Shown here piece by piece: positions 1 to 7,466 of a DNA stretch of 64,000 bases; position 1 is the first letter of the stretch, and every line of letters starts with the position of its first letter. Source of the stretch: Frigoribacterium sp. Its GTDB lineage: Bacteria > Actinomycetota > Actinomycetes > Actinomycetales > Microbacteriaceae. The notes below the pieces were generated by a model. It worked only from the letters and a program-made list of their open reading frames with translations, did no database searches and was not told the origin of the DNA. Where the stretch lies: assembly GCA_025408445.1 (NCBI GenBank), contig JANYIZ010000004.1, positions 1 to 64,000 on the forward strand. The letters are read 5' to 3'. The translations under genes were made by a program, and so were the position numbers.

Positions 1-107
1 AAGGCGCCACCCTTGCCCGGCTTCACATGCTGAAAGTCGATCACGGTCCAGAGCTGGCCGTCCATGTTGAGAACGACGCCGTTCCTGATGTCAGCGGTTG
101 AGGCCAT
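1..107 (-). CDS. efp: Elongation factor P, N-terminal part (runs off the left edge)
   Basis: Only the first 35 codons are in the window. They read [20 protein letters not shown] and continue to the KPGKGG loop, which is the EF-P N-terminal KOW-like domain. EF-P binds between the P and E sites of the ribosome and relieves stalling at polyproline stretches. The lysine at the tip of the loop (residue 32) is the position that is post-translationally modified in many bacteria. The gene follows aroQ on the same strand, the usual actinobacterial order. Its family is certain from this segment, but the rest cannot be judged. Confidence 0.93.
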   Translation of the reverse strand, partial: MASTADIRNGVVLNMDGQLWTVIDFQHVKPGKGGA

Positions 108-185
108 GACTGTAAATCCGTTCGATCTGAGGGTGAAGAGAGTCAGCGATCCCGCGCGGGGAAACCAGCTAGCGAGTCTACCGGT

Positions 186-626
186 TCAGCCTAGTTTGCG
201 GTTGATCGCGTCGAGCGCGAGCAGGTATGAGTCAAATCCGAATCCTGCGATCACCCCGGTCGCCACCCCCGAGATCACGCTGTTATGGCGAAATTCCTCC
301 CGGGCGTGGGGGTTCGAAATGTGCACCTCCACCAGGATCAGTCCCGCCGTCGTGACCAGTGCCGCGGCATCCCGAAGTGCGTAGGAGTAATGCGTGAAGG
401 CAGCTGGATTCAGGATGACCGGGCTCGCGGTATCGACGGCCTCATACAGCCAACCGATCAACTCGGCCTCGTCGTTGGTCTGGCGGAGGTCGATTGCATG
501 CCCGGGAGGAGCCTCACGATCCAACGCGACCCGCAGGTCGTCAAGGGTGCCGCTGCCGTAGACATCCGGTTCGCGGCTTCCGAGGCGGCCGAGATTCGGG
601 CCGTTGAGAACGAGGATGCTGACCAT
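186..626 (-). CDS. aroQ: 3-dehydroquinate dehydratase, type II
   Basis: A 146-aa protein, the normal size of the dodecameric type II enzyme, which converts 3-dehydroquinate to 3-dehydroshikimate in the shikimate pathway. The N-terminal LNGPNLGRLGSREPDVYG block (residues 7-24) holds the flexible catalytic loop with its arginine and tyrosine. It is followed by NPAAFTHYSYALRDA and by EVHISNPHAREEFRHNS, the substrate and catalytic histidine/arginine region. The reading frame is open upstream, but ATG 626-624 is chosen because it starts MVSILVLNGPN exactly where the family begins. aroB, aroK, aroC and aroE lie upstream on the same strand, separated by an SDR gene. Confidence 0.95.
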   Translation of the reverse strand: MVSILVLNGPNLGRLGSREPDVYGSGTLDDLRVALDREAPPGHAIDLRQTNDEAELIGWLYEAVDTASPVILNPAAFTHYSYALRDAAALVTTAGLILVEVHISNPHAREEFRHNSVISGVATGVIAGFGFDSYLLALDAINRKLG

Positions 627-659
627 GCGAGTGAGTTTAGCGGTCGCTAGGCTGAGGGA

Positions 660-971
660 ATGCCCGTTGACCCGTTCGCCCAAACACCGGAATTCTCGAC
701 TCTGTTCGTCGGTGTTGGCGTGCTGGTCGCGATCTCTTTCGCCGTCGTCATCGCTCTCGCTGTCCGCAGCAATGCGAAGGTGCGTAAAGCCGGTCACGAC
801 CCGCTTACGCTTCGGGCCGACCTCGCGGTGAGGCTTCTCGACAGTGATGCGCTGTCGATTCGAAAGCCGCAGCAGCAACGACTGGCTGACATCGAGGCGC
901 TTTTCACCACAGGAGCCATCTCAGAGAGTGAGCGCGCGACTGCCCGGGCGGCGATCCTCGCGAACGGATAG
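660..971 (+). CDS. Small membrane protein with SHOCT-like C-terminus
   Basis: A 103-aa protein starting MPVDPFAQTPEF. One hydrophobic segment at about residues 16-37 should span the membrane, followed by a basic stretch (RSNAKVRKAGHD). The C-terminal 28 residues (LADIEALFTTGAISESERATARAAIL and onward) match the SHOCT pattern, a short amphipathic helix pair usually found at the end of membrane or secreted proteins. It is divergent from aroQ with only 33 bp between the starts. No catalytic motif is visible and the function is unknown. SHOCT domains are thought to mediate oligomerisation. Confidence 0.7.
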   Translation: MPVDPFAQTPEFSTLFVGVGVLVAISFAVVIALAVRSNAKVRKAGHDPLTLRADLAVRLLDSDALSIRKPQQQRLADIEALFTTGAISESERATARAAILANG

Positions 972-1083
972 TCCGGCTGAGGTCTCGGTGAATCAGCGGG
1001 CCGCAGCACACGCCCTGATCCACTGCACGAAGGTTTCGGCGGGAATGACCGGTCGCTTTGGAATGGCGGAGTGGAACCAGGGG

Positions 1084-1833
1084 TCATGGCGCGCTGAAAC
1101 CGCCATCTGACTTCAGCAATTGCCCGGTGATCCAGCCGCCATTGGGCGAAAGCAGGAAGGCCACGAGTGCTGCCGTATCGGCGGGAGTTCCGAGCCGACC
1201 AGCCGGGGTGCGAGCCAGCAGGAAGTCACGCACATCCTCTGTCATCCAGCCGGTATCGATGGGACCGGGATTCACCAGGTTCGCGGTGATTCCGCGCGCA
1301 CCGAATTCACGCGCTGCAGCGAAGACGATTCGGTCGAGCGCACCTTTGCTCGCCCCGTACGCAATCTCATTGTGGATCGCGTCGCTGGTGAGCGCCACGA
1401 TCCGTGCCGGTCGGTCGTCGAGCCGACGAACCAATTCCCGGATGAGTAGCCAACTCGCGCGGGTGTTGACCGCAAAATGGCGATCGAAGCTCTCAATTGT
1501 CACGTCGAGGATTCCCGCAGTAGTGCTGTGGGCATGGCTCAACACGAGGGCAGTAACCGGACCGAGTGTCTCAGCCACATCGAACACTCCGGAGGTGACA
1601 TCCGGGTCTCCGAGGTTGGCCTCGATCGCGACCGTTGCCGCACCGAGCGAGCCAAGGCGCTCCACCATCCGCGGAATGTCCCCCGTACCTCCGTTGATCT
1701 CGGTGTCGTAGCGTGACGAATACACGAAAGCGATGTCCCACCCGTCGCTCGCGAGCTTTTCGGCGATCCCGGCGGCTATGCCGACCTGTCGGCCGAGACC
1801 GGTGAGGAGCACGACGGGGCGTTTGTCGATCAT
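1084..1833 (-). CDS. SDR-family oxidoreductase
   Basis: A 249-aa classical short-chain dehydrogenase/reductase. It has an N-terminal Rossmann motif (VVLLTGLGRQVGIAAGIA), an NTRASW block in place of NAG/NVxG, the catalytic serine in ALTSDAIH and the YGASK catalytic tyrosine/lysine pair. NPGPIDTGWM then forms the loop after the fifth strand, and the C-terminus reads ITGQLLKSDGGFS as in FabG-like enzymes. The glycine motif is TGLGRQVGIA rather than the usual TGxxxGIG, as in a subset of FabG/SDR paralogues. The substrate cannot be read from the sequence. It lies between aroB and aroQ on the same strand but is not a known shikimate enzyme. Confidence 0.85.
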   Translation of the reverse strand: MIDKRPVVLLTGLGRQVGIAAGIAEKLASDGWDIAFVYSSRYDTEINGGTGDIPRMVERLGSLGAATVAIEANLGDPDVTSGVFDVAETLGPVTALVLSHAHSTTAGILDVTIESFDRHFAVNTRASWLLIRELVRRLDDRPARIVALTSDAIHNEIAYGASKGALDRIVFAAAREFGARGITANLVNPGPIDTGWMTEDVRDFLLARTPAGRLGTPADTAALVAFLLSPNGGWITGQLLKSDGGFSAP

Positions 1834-1884
1834 TTCTCGAACCTACCGCGTTGCGTCGGCTATTGCGGATCGCGAAGCGAGATC

Positions 1885-2958
1885 CTACGAGCCGATCTCC
1901 TGGTACGCCGCGAACAGCAGGCTCTCGTCGGGCCCGGTGAGCACTGTCGGCTTCGCAATGTCGTCGAGCACGATGAATCGCAGCAGCGCACCCCTCGCCT
2001 TCTTGTCGCGCTTCATCACCGAGAGCAGCGTCTGCCACCGTCCGGTCGGGTAAGAGATCGGCAGCTGCAGCGAGGTGAGGATGCTGCGGTGCCGGTCAAC
2101 TACGGCATCCGGCAGTCGCCCAGTGAGCCGAGCCAGCTCCGCGGCGTAGACCATTCCGATCGCGACGGCGGCCCCATGGCGCCACTGGAACCGCTCGGCA
2201 TATTCGATCGCATGGCCGAGGGTGTGGCCGTAGTTCAGAATCTCCCGAAGCCCATTCTCCTTGAAGTCCTCGCTCACGACCCTGGCCTTCAGCCGGATCG
2301 AGAGCTCGACCATTCGACGGAACTCCTCGGATGCCGAATCGGTCGCGACATCCACATTCCGCTCGATGATGTCCAGGATCTCCGGCTCCCCGATGAAGCC
2401 GCACTTGACCACTTCCCCGAAGCCGGCGAGGATCTCCATCTGGCTGAGACCGTCGAGCGTATCGAGGTCAACGACCACGCCGGCCGGGGCATGGAAGGCC
2501 CCGACGAGATTCTTGCCCTCGTTGGTATTGATGCCGGTCTTGCCGCCAATCGACGCGTCGACCATTCCCAGCAGCGTCGTCGGCACGTTGATCAGGCGGA
2601 TGCCGCGCAGCCAGGTGGCCGCGACGAAACCTGCCAGATCGGTGACCGCTCCCCCACCGAATCCGATAATGACATCGGTCCGAGTGAAATCCGCCTGTCC
2701 CATCACCTGCCAGCAGAAGGCCGCGACCTCGACGCGTTTGCCGGTCTCGGCATCCGGAATCTCGGCGAGAAGTACCTCAAAGTCTGCGCTGAGTGACTCG
2801 CGCAAGCGCTCAGCACGCGCACCAAGAGTCGCCGGGTGCACGATGAGCACCTTGCGTGCATTCGGACCGATCAGCGCGGGCAGGGTGGAGAGGATGTCGC
2901 GGCCCACGAGAATGTCATAGGGGTCGACACCCATCGCGGTGATGGTGGTGGTGCTCAT
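1885..2958 (-). CDS. aroB: 3-dehydroquinate synthase
   Basis: A 357-aa protein of family length that converts DAHP to 3-dehydroquinate using NAD and a divalent metal. Visible signatures are the NAD-binding GGGAVTDLAGFVAATW block, TTLLGMVDASIGGKTGIN and the NEGKNLVGAFHAP segment. The metal-binding region LREILNYGHTLGHAIEY contributes histidines, and RHGAAVAIGMVYA and MKRDKKARG follow. The gene is 26 bp downstream of aroK and transcribed with it. ATG 2958 gives MSTTTITAMGVDPYDI, the usual start, preceded by a GAGGAGCTGCC purine-rich stretch. Confidence 0.97.
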   Translation of the reverse strand: MSTTTITAMGVDPYDILVGRDILSTLPALIGPNARKVLIVHPATLGARAERLRESLSADFEVLLAEIPDAETGKRVEVAAFCWQVMGQADFTRTDVIIGFGGGAVTDLAGFVAATWLRGIRLINVPTTLLGMVDASIGGKTGINTNEGKNLVGAFHAPAGVVVDLDTLDGLSQMEILAGFGEVVKCGFIGEPEILDIIERNVDVATDSASEEFRRMVELSIRLKARVVSEDFKENGLREILNYGHTLGHAIEYAERFQWRHGAAVAIGMVYAAELARLTGRLPDAVVDRHRSILTSLQLPISYPTGRWQTLLSVMKRDKKARGALLRFIVLDDIAKPTVLTGPDESLLFAAYQEIGS

Positions 2959-2984
2959 GGCAGCTCCTCATTCAGTGGGCGAAG

Positions 2985-3524
2985 TCATTCGGCGGAGTCA
3001 GTCGGCGGAGTCACTTCGATGATCCAGTCCGCGATCTCGGCGGCAATCTCGTCGATCGGACGGTGGGACGTGTCCCAGGTGCGCGTCGCGAGCCGTTCGT
3101 AAATTTCGCGTCGGGAGGCGACCAATTCCGACCAGGTGTCGATACCAGAGACGAGGGGACGTTTGCTGTCGAGAATCCGCGCGGCGACCGCATCCGGACT
3201 CACGGTGATGAGCGCTACCCGATGAGCGACAAGGTCGGCCTGGGTAAGCGGATCGATGATCGCGCCTCCGCCGAGCGCCACGACCGCGCGTTCCCCCAGC
3301 GCCTTCGTCACTTCCGATCGCTCGAGCGCGCGATAGTACTTCTCACCGTATTCGCTGAATATCTGCGCGATCGGCCCATGCCGTGCCACGATCCGGCGGT
3401 CGGTGTCGATGAACGATGCCCCCAGGATTCGGGCGATCCGCTTCCCGAGTCGTGTCTTGCCCGCCGCGGGAGGCCCGATCAAGACGAGGTGCGGCTGTCC
3501 GGGCTCGGGAGTGCGATCGATCAT
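2985..3524 (-). CDS. aroK: Shikimate kinase
   Basis: A 179-aa P-loop kinase that phosphorylates shikimate at the 3-hydroxyl. The Walker A motif GPPAAGKT sits at residues 17-24, the DTDRRI shikimate-binding motif follows, and GGGAI is the glycine-rich substrate loop. The C-terminus ([13 protein letters not shown]) is short. Its ATG overlaps the aroC stop by 4 nt (ATGA), so it is translationally coupled to aroC. aroB follows after 26 bp. Confidence 0.96.
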   Translation of the reverse strand: MIDRTPEPGQPHLVLIGPPAAGKTRLGKRIARILGASFIDTDRRIVARHGPIAQIFSEYGEKYYRALERSEVTKALGERAVVALGGGAIIDPLTQADLVAHRVALITVSPDAVAARILDSKRPLVSGIDTWSELVASRREIYERLATRTWDTSHRPIDEIAAEIADWIIEVTPPTDSAE

Positions 3525-4735
3525 GAGCCGAGAAGGAGATCGGATTCGGCGGCGGTGGCGAGGTTGGCCGGGATTGCAGCGACGTAGCCGTCGAGGTTGC
3601 GCTTCGTCTCGACCACGGAGTCTCCGCCGAACTTCTCGAGCACGGCGTTTGCCAGTACGAGGGCGACCATGGCCTCGGCGACCACTCCGGCGGCAGGCAC
3701 AGCGCAGACATCCGATCGCTGATGGTGGGCCTCGCCCGCGGCGGAAGTGGCGATGTCGACCGTGCGGAGGGCGTGGGGCACCGTCGAGATCGGCTTCATC
3801 GCCGCGCGCACCCGCAAGACCGTTCCGGTACTCATGCCTCCCTCAGTTCCGCCGGCACGATCGCTCGAACGGGTGATCCCGTCGACGCTCTGGAACAGTT
3901 CGTCGTGAGCCTCTGACCCGCGTCGCGTCGCGGTGAGGAATCCATCTCCGAGTTCGACGCCCTTGATGGCCTGAATACCCATGAGCGCAGCCGCGAGCTG
4001 GGAGTCGAGCCGCCGATCCCAGTGCGTGTAGGAGCCGAGCCCGGGAGGCAGTCCGTAGGCGAGCACCTCGACGACACCACCGAGGGTGTCGCCATCCTCG
4101 TGTGCGGCATCCACCTCGGCCACCATGAGCGCGGAGGTCGCGGGGTCGAAGCAGCGCAGGGGGTCGGCGTCCAGCGCAGCCACATCCCCGATACCGGGAA
4201 GGGCCGATGCGTCAGGAACCCGCGTCGCTCCGATCGAGAGGGTGTGCGACAGCAAGTGGATGCCGAGCTCACTGAGGAACGCCCGGGCAACGGCACCGAG
4301 CGCGACCCGTGCCGCAGTCTCCCGGGCACTCGCCCGCTCGAGCACATTCCGAGACTCCTCGAAGCCGTACTTTTGCATCCCGACAAGATCAGCATGACCG
4401 GGCCGTGGACGGGTGAGCGGCGCACCACGCCCCTTCGGCAGCGACAGGGGGTCCACCGGCTCGGCGCTCATCACCTCGACCCAGCGCGGCCACTCGGTAT
4501 TGCCGATCCGCAGCGCGACCGGGCTCCCCATCGACAGTCCGAAGCGGATGCCGCCACTGATTGTCAGCGCGTCCTGCTCGAACTTCTGGCGCGCTCCGCG
4601 CCCATAGCCGAGTGTTCGGCGGTGCAGGTCGGCCTGGATGGCGGCCATCGACACCGGCACTCCGGCCGGGAGACCCTCGAGAATAGCGATCAGTTCTGGG
4701 CCGTGCGATTCCCCTGCGGTCAACCATCGAAGCAT
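3521..4735 (-). CDS. aroC: Chorismate synthase
   Basis: A 404-aa protein that makes chorismate from EPSP with reduced FMN, the last shared step to aromatic amino acids. It begins [21 protein letters not shown], the family's first signature. It continues with [17 protein letters not shown], the [16 protein letters not shown] block and the [10 protein letters not shown] loop. The open frame extends 19 codons further upstream, but ATG 4735 is used because homologues start MLRWxTAGESHG. It is followed directly by aroK. A 113-bp stretch to aroE shows no gene. Confidence 0.97.
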   Translation of the reverse strand: MLRWLTAGESHGPELIAILEGLPAGVPVSMAAIQADLHRRTLGYGRGARQKFEQDALTISGGIRFGLSMGSPVALRIGNTEWPRWVEVMSAEPVDPLSLPKGRGAPLTRPRPGHADLVGMQKYGFEESRNVLERASARETAARVALGAVARAFLSELGIHLLSHTLSIGATRVPDASALPGIGDVAALDADPLRCFDPATSALMVAEVDAAHEDGDTLGGVVEVLAYGLPPGLGSYTHWDRRLDSQLAAALMGIQAIKGVELGDGFLTATRRGSEAHDELFQSVDGITRSSDRAGGTEGGMSTGTVLRVRAAMKPISTVPHALRTVDIATSAAGEAHHQRSDVCAVPAAGVVAEAMVALVLANAVLEKFGGDSVVETKRNLDGYVAAIPANLATAAESDLLLGS

Positions 4736-4848
4736 AAGAGAATCCTCCCACAGCAGACGAAGATGCCTGGTCACTCCGGCCGCCAACGCCACCGCATTCG
4801 CTGCATCTCGTGGCGAATAGGCAAAGGCAAACGATTGTCCCTACGCCG

Positions 4849-5688
4849 TTAGACCCCGACTGATTCCCGCATCGCCGCACGCACCGCTTCTTCGCGTGGC
4901 AGGATGCGATCGGCACCGCCCCCCACGAAGATCCGCACCTGCATGAGGGCCTGGTTCACCAGCATCTCGATACCCGGGATCACTCGGCCACCGGCTTCGA
5001 GCCAACTCGCCGCAAGCGGCGAGGGCCACGGGTCGTAGGCCACATCGAACAGTACCGAGGATGCTCGTGTCGGGGCATCGAATCGATAGGGGTGATCCGC
5101 CCCGCCGGGCAGGGTGCTGATCACCGCATCGGGCACGATATCGCTTTCGGCGGTGTCCGGGCGTGCTGCGTGCACCTCGACACCGAGCTGCCGGCCGAGT
5201 TCCACCAGGGCGACGAGTTTGACCTCTGACCTGGCCGAAACGAGAACGCGATCCGCACCGAGTTGGGCAACCGCGACGAGAGCCGATGCGGCGGTCGCGC
5301 CCGCTCCAAGCATCCGCACCGTAGAGAGGCGAGCGACACCGGCGTGGCGAAAAGCTTCGACGATGCCGAACACGTCCGTGTTGAAGCCGTGTAGGGTCGG
5401 TCCGCCGCCACCTCGGCGGAATAGCAGGGTATTGGCTCCCCCGGTGAGCACGGCCACGGGGTCCACTAAGTCGAGCAGGGGCATCACGTCATGCTTGAGC
5501 GGCATCGTCAGGGACAGTCCGCGCCACTGAACTCCGCAAGACCTGATGAAGCCCTCGAGGCCGGCAGGCACCACCTCGAACGCCTCGTAGTGCCAGTCGA
5601 GTCCGAGTACTCGATAGGCGGCGCGATGCAGGGCAGGGGATTTCGAGTGCGCGATCGGAGATCCGAGCACAGCGAGTCTCATCACCAC
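4849..5688 (-). CDS. aroE: Shikimate 5-dehydrogenase
   Basis: A 279-aa NADP-dependent enzyme reducing 3-dehydroshikimate to shikimate. The N-terminal substrate domain has GSPIAHSKSPALHRAAY and LSLTMPLKHDVMPLLD, with the catalytic lysine in MPLK. The variant LTM replaces the usual VTxP. A Rossmann domain with MLGAGATAASALVA follows, and AWLEAGG/IPGIEMLVNQA closes the fold. The start may be codon 1 or the third residue (MVMRLAVLGSP). It lies 4 bp downstream of mltG and upstream of aroC. Confidence 0.94.
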   Translation of the reverse strand: MVMRLAVLGSPIAHSKSPALHRAAYRVLGLDWHYEAFEVVPAGLEGFIRSCGVQWRGLSLTMPLKHDVMPLLDLVDPVAVLTGGANTLLFRRGGGGPTLHGFNTDVFGIVEAFRHAGVARLSTVRMLGAGATAASALVAVAQLGADRVLVSARSEVKLVALVELGRQLGVEVHAARPDTAESDIVPDAVISTLPGGADHPYRFDAPTRASSVLFDVAYDPWPSPLAASWLEAGGRVIPGIEMLVNQALMQVRIFVGGGADRILPREEAVRAAMRESVGV

Positions 5689-5692
5689 GCTG

Positions 5693-7000
5693 CTAGTTGC
5701 ACCCGCCCGGATTCGCCTTCAGCCAGGCGCCGAGCTGAGCGTTCGCAGCCTGGTGTTGAGCGAAGGTATCGGAGAACGCCGTCTCTCCCGTTGAGCAGTT
5801 CACGACCACAAAGTACAGCCAGCTGCCGTCGACGGGATGCAGTGTTGCCTCGATCGCCTTTTCTCCGGGATTAGAGATCGGTCCGATCGGCAAGCCAGGG
5901 TTGGCATAGGTGTTGTATCGGTTGCCTTTATCGGCGCGCTGGGCAGGCGTAGTGTCGATGCTCGTCGACCCCGCACCATAGGCCACCGTCGCATCCGACT
6001 GCAGATTCATGCCCTTCGCGATGCGGTTATCCCACACCCTCGCAACCTTCGGGAAGTCCACGACGGGACCGCCCTCCTTTTGCGTGAGAGCAGCGAGGGT
6101 AAGCACGTGGTGACGATCCGCCGGGGCAACGCCAGCGGCATCCAGTCGCGTGAACATCTCGGTGACGAAGCCCTGGAGGATCTGATGGGCGGACTGGCCG
6201 GGTTCGAATGAGTAGGTCGCCGGGAAGAGATAGCCCTCGAGGCTCGGAGCCTCCGCCGGGAGCCCAAACGAGGTGTAATCGGCGGCGGCGGCGGCGAGCT
6301 GAGCTTGGGTGACCCCCGTGCTGTCACTCAGGTTGGCGAGCTTTGCGATGATTCCCTTCACGGTGATCCCCTCCGGGAAAGAGATCCGTGTTGACACTTT
6401 ATTGGCCGGGTCAGCGAGGGCCGCGAGGGCCGAGATGGCGCTCATGTGGCTCTTGAGCGCATAGCTACCGGGGTGGAATGTCACCTGTGGATCCTGCACG
6501 AGCAGGAGCTTATAGAACGCCGTCGAGGTCTTCGTCACGCCCATCGCGGCGAGAGTCTTGGCAACATCCGAGCCGACCTGGCCGTTCTCGATCGTCACGA
6601 TTACTTTTCCCGTGCCCCCACCGGTGTAGTCGATCGGCGCCTCGATACCCAGCACCTTCTGGATCTGCGGTTGGAAGGTGAACCACACCGCCGTCGAGAC
6701 AACCCCGAGCACCACGATGATCGACAACAGCACCCAGAGCCACGCGAGGCTTCGGCGGGGTTTCTTGCGCCGCGCGAGGCCATGCTCGTCAACCCGCCCG
6801 GAGTGTCCGCGGCGAGTCGCGGGCCGATCGTGGGCGGCATTGTGGGTGTCATTGTGGGTGGTGCCCGCCTGTGCCCGGGCTTCGCGGCGGCTCTTCGGAG
6901 CTGAAGCTGCGGAAGCAGCTCGCGCTGCGGCGTTGGAATCGCCGCCGGTGGAGGGGGGTTGTGACGAAAAGATCTCATCCCAGCTCGGCTCATCGGCCAC
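5693..7000 (-). CDS. mltG: Endolytic murein transglycosylase MltG (YceG-like)
   Basis: A 435-aa single-pass membrane protein. It has an 84-residue cytoplasmic head rich in Ala, His and Arg, a transmembrane helix at about residues 85-109, then the extracellular YceG/LysM-like and catalytic parts. The catalytic glutamate sits in TQKEGG (Glu309). NTYANPGLPIGPISNPGEKAI is the conserved C-terminal block. The enzyme cuts nascent glycan strands and sets peptidoglycan chain length. Genes for ruvX and aroE abut it with 2-bp and 4-bp gaps, so all appear to be one transcript. Confidence 0.93.
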   Translation of the reverse strand: MADEPSWDEIFSSQPPSTGGDSNAAARAASAASAPKSRREARAQAGTTHNDTHNAAHDRPATRRGHSGRVDEHGLARRKKPRRSLAWLWVLLSIIVVLGVVSTAVWFTFQPQIQKVLGIEAPIDYTGGGTGKVIVTIENGQVGSDVAKTLAAMGVTKTSTAFYKLLLVQDPQVTFHPGSYALKSHMSAISALAALADPANKVSTRISFPEGITVKGIIAKLANLSDSTGVTQAQLAAAAADYTSFGLPAEAPSLEGYLFPATYSFEPGQSAHQILQGFVTEMFTRLDAAGVAPADRHHVLTLAALTQKEGGPVVDFPKVARVWDNRIAKGMNLQSDATVAYGAGSTSIDTTPAQRADKGNRYNTYANPGLPIGPISNPGEKAIEATLHPVDGSWLYFVVVNCSTGETAFSDTFAQHQAANAQLGAWLKANPGGCN

Positions 7001-7002
7001 GG

Positions 7003-7464
7003 TTACCGTCCTTCGTGCGAGACGATGACCGCTCCCGGCAGTGCTCCGCCGGTGCGCTCCGCGTCGAGGGCATGCTGCAAAATTATCACGGCCGCAACCT
7101 GGTCGATCACAGACCGCGAGCGACGCGAGTTGCGACCTGAGTCTTGCAACGCTCGGGTCGCCGACACCGTGGACAACCGTTCGTCGACCATCCGCACCGG
7201 GATGCCGCCGGCCGCCGCCACCCGCAGCGCGAAATCTCGAGCATCCCTGGTCGAGGCCGAATCGGCTCCCGACAGTGCCAGTGGCAGTCCGATCACGATC
7301 TCGATGGCAGAACGCTCGGTTGCCTCCTCAAGGATCCGAGCGATATCACCATCGCCGCGAGCAATCGTGCTCACCGGGGTGGCGAGCATTCCGTGCGGGT
7401 CGCTCGAAGCAACTCCGATGCGTACTTTCCCGACATCGATCCCAAGGCGTACACCCGGTCGCAC
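7003..7464 (-). CDS. ruvX: Putative pre-16S rRNA nuclease / Holliday junction resolvase YqgF
   Basis: A 153-aa RNase H-fold protein. The N-terminal LGIDVGKVRIGVASSD carries the first catalytic aspartate (residue 10). VIGLPLALSG follows, then MVDERLST with the acidic pair and a C-terminal DQVAAVIILQ with the last acidic residue. In E. coli this family matures the 16S rRNA 5' end; a role in Holliday junction processing is suggested from the fold. It is packed 2 bp downstream of alaS, its usual neighbour in actinobacteria. Confidence 0.93.
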   Translation of the reverse strand: MRPGVRLGIDVGKVRIGVASSDPHGMLATPVSTIARGDGDIARILEEATERSAIEIVIGLPLALSGADSASTRDARDFALRVAAAGGIPVRMVDERLSTVSATRALQDSGRNSRRSRSVIDQVAAVIILQHALDAERTGGALPGAVIVSHEGR

Positions 7465-7466
7465 CG

